Shown here one piece after another: positions 55,645 through 64,000 of a stretch of DNA of 64,000 nucleotides. Origin of the DNA: Cheiracanthium punctorium (Eukaryota > Arthropoda > Arachnida > Araneae > Cheiracanthiidae); assembly GCA_038373885.1 (NCBI GenBank), contig JAWZYV010011608.1, positions 558,001 through 622,000 of the forward strand, read 5' to 3'. Position 1 is the first letter of the stretch; each line of letters starts with the position of its first letter. A program made the translations under genes and the position numbers. The notes below the pieces were generated by a model, which saw only the letters and a program-made list of their open reading frames with translations, made no database searches and was not told where the DNA came from.

Positions 55645-57820
55645 AGGGAATCATTAAAAATGTATGTTTTAAACACTAAAGGAGATTTTTATTAAACTTA
55701 CTTCGTAAAATGAATAAATATTTGTAAAGTTTTCTTTGGACATAAGTAAAAGTGAGCTAAGACTGCACAATGCATATCACGAATACACACGCATTTGAAT
55801 ACTGCTACTATCCATTTAAAAATTAAAATAAACTCCGAATTAAGTTTAAAAATAGTCTGGTATTGTCATCTGTTGTGTAAAATGGGGTATAAAAAAATTC
55901 GTGCGTAAGAATTGAAATGTTCTTATATTTCTGGCGCATAACATTTGAACACTATATCCCGGAAATATTACGGGCGAGAGAAATAGATGTCTGTTTGGTT
56001 TTACTGTATTAATGTTTCTTTTAATAGAAATATTTGTTCGTTAATCTGAAATATTCGTATTATTGAGGCCAGTTGTAACAAGATTTACTGCAGATTAGGG
56101 AATGTCCAGTGAACCGGCAATATATATTTATATATATATCTCACCTTTCCGGATCTCCCTTGCGGAGAATTTCAAACTTCTACAGATCAATAAGCTACTA
56201 GTAAAGTGCAGAAAAGAAATGTGGAACAAAACATTCGAGTCTTGATTCCTTCATTCCTTGTAATTTTGCTTTCTGGATAGTCTCCAGCTACACGGGATGC
56301 GCCATCTATTGTTAGATAGCGCAATTTATATATATAGGAAGTGAAAATATTTATCCTGCTCAAGATTAAGTAATTGCCCGCACCTGCAGGAATTCTATTT
56401 ATTTTATGCTAAAATTTTATAGATTGCACATTGCACATTTCACATAGGCACGTACAGAAAAATGTAATTGGATAAAGGCAAGAAATAACTGCAATTTTCG
56501 TTGTAATAATAAATATTTATTTCAACGCTTTTTCAATATTTTAAAATTGATTAAAGAAAATTAAATGTGTGTGTAATTTCCAAAACTAAAAAATGTAATA
56601 AATTAGTATTTCCACCAATCTACAGAAAAATCGATTTTCTTTCCCGTGATGCAGTTTCAGATAAAAGATGACAAATAAGTATGGCATAATAATAGATAAA
56701 AGTTTAATAAGTAGTTAACATATAAGATAACAGATGACGCTACTAAAACATTTCATTTTGCAACAAATAAGTGATTTATATATCGGTGTATATAAATAAT
56801 TCGTTTGTATTTCATATATCGGAAAAAAAAGAAAAAGCATTTGTCTCTGGTTTTTATATTAAAAAATTCTTACTGTTTAAAAAACTCAATATTTCTTCAC
56901 CTGTTTGTAATAATAAAAAATAATTTTCAACTCTGATTATTGCTAATGATGTACTTAAAATAAGCTCATCGAGTTACAGATGTATATATTTCCGCAAGAT
57001 GTTTATAAACAGGTAAATGCAATTTAAGGATTTTTAAAACCATTATTATTTATTTAATAAAATTACTTAGATATTATTTTTAGAATGAACGTTATCGAAA
57101 TTATTCTAGATTTTAAGAAGTCATACCTCCCCTATTATTAATAAATAATTTCTTTCAGTTTTTTAAAACAGATTTTAAAAGTATTTAGACATTTTTTACA
57201 ATTTATGTCTTTGAATCGAAAATGAATAAAAATTAACTAAACCGACATATGCATTTAATTTCAATTTTATTAGTTTCAAGAAAACTCCTTCAAGTAGACA
57301 GCTCTACGAGTATCAATAAATTTTTGTAAAATTATTCAGAGAATTATGATTTATTCCTTTTCTTTTTATGGGATGTATTGTTTCAATGCAATTTATAATT
57401 AACAGAAAAGTGATTCTCATCTCTCCTAATCGCTTCCTCGTTTAAAATATTTAATTAAACTTTATTCAATTATTTATTATAAATTAGGTTTTATAGTCAT
57501 TTAATATAGATAAAAATTTAAGAATATAAAATTTTGCTGGAAAATCCTGCTACTATGTACTCTTTTCGGAAATAATGTTTTAGAATTGCTTATGATATCA
57601 ACCAGTAGATGGCGCAACTACAAAATTTTGTTGCTGAAACGTCTGTGCATTAAAATAATTGTTATAGCCCCATTAATATATAACTTTTAGTATCTACTTA
57701 ACTTTATCTGATGTGAAATGCGACAAACTGTGATAAAAAAATATAATTCCATAAGAATTAAATTATATTGACCGTATAAAAATGAGCTACGAATTACTAA
57801 ATATTTAAATTCCAAACAAT
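55645..57820. other. AT-rich intergenic stretch
   Basis: A small hairpin GCGCCATCTA..TAGATAGCGC lies near 56299-56322. No gene or bounded element was found before the tRNA. Confidence 0.5.
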
Positions 57821-57823
57821 CAA

Positions 57824-57895
57824 GGTTCCATGGTGTAATGGTTAGCACTCTGGACTTTGAATCCAGCGATCCGAGTTCAAATCTCGGTGGAACCT
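57824..57895 (+). tRNA. tRNA-Gln (anticodon TTG)
   Basis: A 72-base gene that folds perfectly. The acceptor GGTTCCA pairs with TGGAACC and the discriminator base is T. The D arm contains the A-box TGGTGTAATGG. The anticodon stem CTGGA/TCCAG holds loop CTTTGAA with anticodon TTG (57857-57859), which reads CAA glutamine codons. The T stem CCGAG/CTCGG holds loop TTCAAAT with the B-box. No intron and no mismatches, so it is likely functional. The downstream TTTTTTTT at about 57933-57940 is a possible Pol III stop. It decodes glutamine codons in cytosolic translation. Confidence 0.97.
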
Positions 57896-57899
57896 GGAA

Positions 57900-58820
57900 G
57901 TACCTTTTAGCATCCAAATGTACCCCGTTTATTTTTTTTTGAAAGATCTAAATATTCTCATCCTCTAACTTTATACCCTAATTAGTGTGACGTCATATTT
58001 ATATGATAAATATAAATAACATGAAACCAAAAATATTTGAATTTGTATACAGAAAAAGTTCTAATTAAAATAATATTTCCCAACCAGTGTCATTTTAAAT
58101 TTCAATCAAAGTTACTTTTAAAAATAACCATACTTTTTAAATCTTAAGATGCATTGTTATTCATAAATCATTTGCAAGAGAATCTCACTGTTAATAAAGA
58201 AAAGCGATTGAAATATTTAAGCAAGTAAATAACAAATTTCAGATTTTATAAATGCACTTGAATTTATAGCCGTTTACAATAAATTCCTCTTCCACAGTAG
58301 TTAATACTTTATAGTCTTTTTATTTACGGATTACCTGAAAGAGAATCTTTACGTTTTCTCTTAATTCTTTAAGGATTCAATCTCATTTAATTCGATAGGC
58401 ACGCCCACACAAAAAAGCTTTCGAGTGAAATTAAATTTCTTAATTTATCTTCGTGAACGGGTTTATTATAATCATTATTATTATTATTATTATTTCATTT
58501 GTTTATTTATTTATTGAAAAGTACATAATTCAAATCAAGAACCAGGAATTTTTATTATATACTAAATAATTCGCTTTTTGATATTTTAAATATGTAACTG
58601 ACATTAGAAATTTGACTTGCATTCTTTCAAATATTTCTTTGTTTGAAAATGTGTCAGTCTTCTTTCCGATGCTGTTTTCGCGATTGTACGAACCTTTTAG
58701 AAACTCCGTTCTTTTTTTTAAATTGTCTTCTCGACTAGCTTGATTAGTAAATCGAAGCCTTGAAACAACCTTAAATATTCTCAACATTTAAGTATTTGAA
58801 ATTAACAGAGTGTTTTGTGT
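57900..58820. other. AT-rich intergenic stretch
   Basis: A TTA-type microsatellite lies near 58470-58495. No gene recognised. Confidence 0.5.
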
Positions 58821-58829
58821 TACGGCAAG

Positions 58830-59018
58830 CCTACGGGAGGGTGGGGGGTGTCTGGGCGGAGGACATTTTAAGGGGTTCAAACGAGTATTCACGCTACATC
58901 TGGAGAAATCGGCTCAAAACTCCACACTGTTAGACCGACAGTCGCGCGGTAGTCCCGAGAGCGGGACCTTCGGCCATCTGTCATGTTCAGTGTCTTATCC
59001 ACTCGGCCATGGTGGGGT
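58830..59018 (-). mobile_element. tRNA-derived SINE with conserved core, copy 2
   Basis: The minus strand begins CCATGGCCGAGTGGATAAG, a near-perfect Ser/Leu-type A-box (TGGCCGAGTGG). A degraded B-box and the core GTCGGTCTAACAGTGTGGAG, TTTCTCCAGATGTAGCGTG, AATACTCGTTTGAACCCC follow. This copy has the best-preserved promoter head in the window. Confidence 0.8.
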
Positions 59019-59186
59019 CTTGATTTTGATATTGACCTATTATTCTAATGAGAGGATAAAAAACATGAAAATCTTCGGTAGTTGAGCTGCTTTTTACCAT
59101 AATTTCATGCTTTATTTCATCAGAGAATTTATCTTTTAAGACAGATGTAAGTCATGAGATATAATGCATCTTTCACAATGATTTAA

Positions 59187-60456
59187 TGTAGGGGAACATG
59201 GGGAGCCTTGACCACATTTTCAGAAAAACATTTTTGTAAATTTTATTTTGGCAGCAAAATAATCCTATAGTGCAATTTAAAGGAAATTTTATTGGCATTA
59301 AGAATATATTTATGATAATATAAATTGTGCATTTCTTCTTTTCTGAATTTAATATTTTTTTAAACGTTGGAAAGTGGGTCAAGGCTCCCTTAATAAGGGA
59401 GCTCTGACCCATGGTATGGGAGGCTTGGTCCAGGCAATAATGTATAATTTTAAAATAAGATAAAAGTAAATCTTTTTTATTAGTTATATAAGCATTAAGT
59501 ATAAAATCTTCAGTATGATAATTGAACACTCTGCTGTCATCATAACTTCTGTGAGTACTTTTACGAGCATTTCCTTTTGGTTTATGAAAAAAAGGGCATC
59601 CTGAGAAAAAAATAATACTTATTATTAATGCAGGATTTCAAAACATCTCATTTTTATATTAATATTCACAATAAAATGAATCAAAAGAAACATCCAGAAA
59701 TTAATAGTTTTTCAGTAAAGATAACATTTATAACCCCCCCCCACACACACACACACACAAAAAATAAATAAATAAATAAATAAATAAAATTTGGTAATCT
59801 CTTTGTATAAATCTGGAAAATTATTATACTTGAATTATTCATAATTTAGTTTTTAGTATTAAATTTTGAAACAATTTTTATTGGACAATAATTGGTAGGT
59901 AACTTTTTGTCAACCACCTATCCTATTGTAAACATATAAAATTATTTATATTCATATCTAGGTATTATTTTAATTATGACAATGTTTGAAAAGCAGTATT
60001 GCTATATTTTCAAAACTATTTAACTAAGGGAGCCGTGACCCAGTGGTCAACCCTCCCTTACATACAGTGGGTCAAGCCTCCCCATCACGCCATTTTGTAA
60101 AGAATGGTGCATGGTGATTTGAAACCTGATTCTTTCTATAAACTTTTTTACTTTAATAATAGCTTAATATGACAGTATTTATAAAATCCCACTAGCTCAA
60201 AGTTAATTCAATTACTTTCTTTGAAAAACTCTTACAAAGTGTGTTTAAAATACTTACTTTTTAGGCAGAAAAACTTTCTTTCTTGTTTATTTCCACTCCT
60301 CTATGAACTGACTGGATGAAACTATGGTGGGTGTCTGATTACATCAGTAGCTTTGACTGCCATCTAGTGAGGGAAAGCTAAAATATTTTTAAATACTGAA
60401 ATTCAAGGATGGGTCAAGCCTCCCTTATGGTCAAGGCTCCCCAGGTTCCCGTACTG
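59187..60456. mobile_element. TTAA-flanked transposon with internal GGGAGCCTTGACC repeats
   Basis: TTAA lies on both sides (59183-59186, 60457-60460). The ends TGTAGGGGAACATGGGGAGC and, inverted, CAGTACGGGAACCTGGGG continue into GAGCCTTGACC on both sides. Further GGGAGCC/GGTCA blocks occur near 59380-59435 and 60025-60085, as subterminal or internal repeats. It is 1270 bp without a transposase frame. TTAA targeting allows piggyBac or Kolobok types; the termini do not settle it. Confidence 0.7.
59740..59787. repeat. CA and AAAT microsatellites
   Basis: A C-run, CA repeats and about six AAAT units lie side by side inside the TTAA-flanked element. Confidence 0.9.
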
Positions 60457-60479
60457 TTAAGACAAAAATATACTCTTGG

Positions 60480-60660
60480 ACCTAAAGGAGATGCCTTGGG
60501 TGGAGGACTTTCTAAGGAATTCTAACTCGTATTCACGTTACATCTGCCGAAAGGCACCAAGACTGTTAGATGGACAGCCGCGCGATAGACCAGATTCCTG
60601 GACTCCTTCAGCGATCGACCTATGTTCAGTGACTTATCCACTCTACCATTGGGCGGCATC
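60480..60660 (-). mobile_element. tRNA-derived SINE with conserved core, copy 3
   Basis: The minus strand begins CCAATGGTAGAGTGGATAAG (A-box-like). The core CTGTCCATCTAACAGTCTTG and AATACGAGTTAGAATTCC follow. Same orientation as copies 2 and 4. The head is more diverged. Confidence 0.75.
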
Positions 60661-60957
60661 ACAATGATTTAAATAAGTTACGAAAGAGGGGTACGATATA
60701 GGTATTAAATATCTTAACTAAGTTGACATTTTGATTATATTTCTGGGGTGCAGAAAAACTTACTCAATTTCACAATAAATTACGTAGTTAATGTTGTAAT
60801 TTACAATAGAACAGATCAAGCCTGTTGCACTTCTTTTGTTAAAAATTAAGCCCTGATCAAGATTTCAAAATTTTTACAGAATTAATATTGATTAATCACA
60901 ATCGTTTTAGAATTTATCAGTAATTACTGCATATTTACAGATTTGATTCTCGTTTGT

Positions 60958-61165
60958 GCGGATAAGGAAGGCGACGGTACACTTGGGCGATCTGGCTAGG
61001 ATGGGGGGGGGGTACCTTTGTTGCAGGACTTTCCAAGGGGTTCTAACGCGTATTCATGTTACATTTGGAGGAAACCGACCAAAGCTCCAGACCGTTAGAT
61101 CGACAGCTGCGCGATGGGGCCAGAACCCGGGACCCTCAAACTTCGGCCATCTACCATTTTGAGTC
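60958..61165 (-). mobile_element. tRNA-derived SINE with conserved core, copy 4
   Basis: The minus strand contains GGTCCCGGGTTCTGGCCC (B-box region), then GTCGATCTAACGGTCTGGAG, CTCCAAATGTAACATG and AATACGCGTTAGAACCCC. A G-run of nine lies near its 3' end on the plus strand. Confidence 0.78.
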
Positions 61166-61169
61166 ACCT

Positions 61170-62265
61170 GCATATTTATGGAAGGAAAGAAGGAAGTGTA
61201 AGATTGAAAAAATAATGCCCCTATTTAATTTTAGCGAAATTCAGAACCGCTAAAAGATAAAATATGTCATGAATAAATGTGCAACCAAATAAAACTCTCT
61301 ATAAAAAGTTTAAAACTATAAAAGTTTTTTCAAAAAATCCCTTTTTTAGAATACTAAATTTGTAATCTCCGAAACATTAGAACATTTGAAAACTTTTTAA
61401 TAAATGTAGTGCTGCCATCTATTGAATTTATATACAACAACTTATACACATTTTCCAACTGTTTATATTTAGTGCTGCCATCTATTATAATAAAACTGAA
61501 CTAGACCTTTATTCTAACACCTCACGAAATACTGCTGATTTTTAAAAGATAGTGTATTACGTAAATATTCTTTATTTGTATTATGGGGAGTCTTAAAAGA
61601 AAAGTAAACCGCTTGCTAAAGGAAAGTGGAAAAAGGACAAATATATAGTTCCTTACAATTTTTTATATTAGATTTTGTAAAGTTTTATTTCTCTGTTATG
61701 TAAGAGTAGTTTGAAGAAATAAAATCTGCCTCACGGTCTCATTGACATATTTTTATCCCCAATTTCTCTTATTCGAAACGTGTTTGATATTGAATGAAAA
61801 ATATGTATAGAATTTAAATCACATAACAGAGATACAAAGAATTTCTATCATTGCTGCATTATGTGAGATATTTTTCATGCCTGATGCTTCTGTTTTATTG
61901 CCTATCCATAAAAGAATGTCTCAGTTTCAATGTAATAGAGTTGACATAAAAGTATGGACCTGTATTACACATGGATAAAAACTTAAAATCACCTTCAGGT
62001 TGCATGTCGCACAATGAAAGTACATTAGAACGACATAAAATTTGGAAAACAATCTACCGCCTCATATCACGCCTTGCTCTTACCAACCCAGGTGAAATAG
62101 ACTTTGATAATACTGAGAAACTAGGAGACTATAAAAACCGAAAGTAGGGAATACAACATGAAACTTTTGAAATTCTTGATTTAGAGATCGATGTGAACGA
62201 CATGAGTCATTCCGAGATTGACGTAGGATGGAAAAAGCTGACGAGTAGAAAGTCAACATTTGAAG
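61170..62265. other. AT-rich intergenic stretch
   Basis: GTGCTGCCATCTATT occurs twice (about 61410 and 61473). No gene recognised. Confidence 0.5.
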
Positions 62266-62269
62266 ATCT

Positions 62270-62484
62270 GGGGCTCTATTCTGCCACGTTCGTATAAGCG
62301 AACGTTCAGATATGTGACATCAAAATGACGTTTTTCGCATCCTGTTAACGTATGTTGGTATTCTGCAAGATACGGTAGAGCTTTAGGTGAAGATACTTCC
62401 TGCCGAATGTTTCCATTAGCATACGTTTCGAAATACGTCACAAATCCGAACGTTCGCTTAAACGAAGTGGCAGAATAGACCCCC
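62270..62484. mobile_element. MITE with about 37-bp inverted repeats
   Basis: The left end GGGGCTCTATTCTGCCACG and the inverse of the right end, GGGGGTCTATTCTGCCACT, continue through AAGCGAACGTTC. About 215 bp and non-coding. No convincing target duplication, so the superfamily is left open. The GGG ends suggest Harbinger. Confidence 0.75.
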
Positions 62485-62919
62485 AAATGACATTCGCAGC
62501 TGACGGTCGAAAGTGCTAGTTTTTAAATGATTTTAAATTGGTCTTTTAAGGTGATTTTAAGTTTCTATCTATGTTCAATGGAATATCTTTAATTTAGACT
62601 ATTCGCAAAACATCGTATGTAAAATTGAAGGTGAACTAGCCTTTCTCACAAATGTTCTATATGTGCATGTTTAATTATATGGCGCACATTCAAGCCCACA
62701 AGCCTAATTCTTTCTAGACTTTTCTTAACTAGTCCCGTAGTTATGGAAGCAATAGCCTCTTCAAAATTCCGAATCTGAATTGAAGCAATTCATTAAGTAG
62801 CGGCAAGGGGATCTTTTATGAAGCCCCAATGAAAAAAATCTGGAGTGACTCCACTCGACTTTCCGAACACTTACGATTAAGATCATTACCAAGCATTTAA
62901 ATAAATTTTAATCGATGAA

Positions 62920-63660
62920 TAATTCAAACATATATACTAAATTGAAGCTCGATCGAATGTACCGTTTAAACGCTAGCGCACTTTCAAGAATTTCTCCGCA
63001 TAGGCCATAATGTAAAAGAAATCTTTGTCGTAGCCCTGTAGAAAAACTATAAGTCCTATAAACATCAAAATCAACACCGGTCTTACAATTGTGGTTTATA
63101 ACATGTATACCCAATTTGAGCTCAATCGAATGTACCGTTTAAACGCTAGCGCACTTTCCAAAATTTTCCTCCATAGGCCATAATGTAAAAGAAATCTTTG
63201 TCGTAGCCCTGTAGAAAAACTGTAAGTCCTATACACATCAAAATCAATACCGGTCTTGCAAAGGTGGTTTATAGCATGTATACCCAATTTGAGCTTAATC
63301 GAATGTACCGTTTAAACGCTAGCGCACTTTCAAGAATTTCTCCCCATAGGCCATAATGTAAAAGAAATCCTTATTTTATCCCTGTAGAAAAAGTGTAAGT
63401 CCTATACACATCAAAATCAATACAGATCTTGCGACGGTGGTTTATAACATGTATACCCAATTTGAGCTCAATCGAATGTACCGTTTAAACGCTAGCGCAC
63501 TTTCCAGAATTTTCCTCCATAGTCCATAATGTAAAAGAAATCTTTGTTGTAGCCCTGTAGAAAAACTGTAAGTCCTATACACACCAAAATCAATACCGGT
63601 CTTGCGAGGGTGGTTTATAACATATATACCCAATTTGAGCTCAATCGCATGCCCTGTTCA
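62920..63660. repeat. 173-bp tandem satellite, about 4.3 units
   Basis: The line GTACCGTTTAAACGCTAGCG recurs with an exact period of 173 bp (reference G at 62955, 63128, 63301, 63474, with a diverged start at 63647). Units differ by a few substitutions. Each unit opens a similar minus-strand frame starting MGI.., but 173 is not a multiple of three, so these are by-products. Confidence 0.95.
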
Positions 63661-63680
63661 GGAGCTATCGTGTTCACTCA

Positions 63681-63731
63681 CATACACACAAACACACATA
63701 CACACACACACACACACACATACACACATAC
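63681..63731. repeat. CA microsatellite
   Basis: Imperfect ACAC repeats with occasional AT, directly after the satellite. Confidence 0.9.
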
Positions 63732-63937
63732 ATCTCGTAAAAATAGCATAAATGAATTCAGAAGACCTCAAAACGTGTCAATACACCAAAATCTCGAATT
63801 CGAATTTTTTCATGATTACAATACTTTCCTTACATGGTACATCTTCGGAAAGTAAAAATAGCATGGAGCTATGTCAGGAAAAGGAGGTGGCCAGCGAACA
63901 AGAGCTTTCTTGCCTAGGCCATCATGACCACACCAAC

Positions 63938-64000
63938 TAGGGATGGATGCGAGATGAGACAGACATTTTTAACATTACGACTTAGGGATTTTGCGAGACG
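63938..64000 (+). mobile_element. hAT MITE, TAGGGATGG family, cut by window end
   Basis: TAGGGATGGATGCGAGATGA matches the terminus of the complete copy at 52657, followed by CAGACATTTTTAACATTA and a TTGCGAGACG line. The right half lies outside the window. Confidence 0.8.

Noticed and set aside
57687..57917. 76-codon minus-strand frame over the tRNA
   Set aside because: Its VPPRFELGSLDSKSRVL-like part is the antisense translation of the tRNA-Gln gene.
62908..63633. Three similar minus-strand frames starting MGI
   Set aside because: They repeat with the 173-bp satellite period, which is not a multiple of three. No conserved protein is implied.

Overview
This window looks like intergenic, repeat-packed DNA from an animal nuclear genome. 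I found one intact host gene, a tRNA-Gln at 57824-57895, and no convincing host protein-coding exon. The base composition is AT-rich, homopolymers and microsatellites are frequent, and long open frames are missing apart from one decayed retroelement. The mobile-element mix (mariner/Tc1, hAT, piggyBac-like, Harbinger-like, Penelope-like, a short LTR element and several SINE families) fits an arthropod. A chelicerate is my guess from the overall look, not something proven here.

Region by region. 1-3.8 kb is AT-rich with nothing recognisable. 3.85-4.55 kb holds part of a hAT-related repeat that recurs inverted at 47.9-48.55 kb. 5.375-5.92 kb is a complete 546-bp LTR miniature (TRIM) whose LTRs carry near-perfect tRNA-type Pol III boxes. 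6.7-7.1 kb, 23.9-24.2 kb and 54.9-55.1 kb carry a SINE with a 5S-like head. 13.6-14.3 kb and 50.6-53.2 kb are two copies of an unusual transposon with subterminal CAAGCTTG repeats. hAT MITEs with 8-bp target duplications are scattered at 14.7, 18.3, 21.1, 36.9, 39.0, 52.7, 54.5 and 55.4 kb. piggyBac-like TTAA-flanked hairpin MITEs sit at 22.4, 36.4 and 45.1 kb, with a relative at 25.9 kb. A Harbinger-like element spans 27.27-28.43 kb.

31.67-34.88 kb is a nested structure. A mariner with two outward-facing 3' ends was invaded by a Penelope-like retroelement (32108-34615, 14-bp target duplication) that encodes a reverse transcriptase and a GIY-YIG endonuclease on the minus strand. The frame is broken by a 4-bp duplication. 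The Penelope-like element is bounded by inverted terminal repeats, each with a hammerhead-ribozyme-like motif.

46.88-47.46 kb is an internally deleted mariner. 47.62-48.70 kb is a hAT element containing a nested TA-flanked MITE. 49.2-50.55 kb is a terminal-inverted-repeat element carrying a 75-bp minisatellite. 59.19-60.46 kb is a TTAA-flanked element. Four copies of a tRNA-derived SINE with a conserved core lie at 22.8, 58.8, 60.5 and 61.0 kb. The window ends in a 173-bp tandem satellite and a truncated hAT MITE.

The elements do not form a pathway. Their nesting gives a relative chronology instead: mariner before Penelope-like element; CAAGCTTG element with its tRNA-like module before the hAT MITE at 52657; hAT before the TA MITE at 48081.
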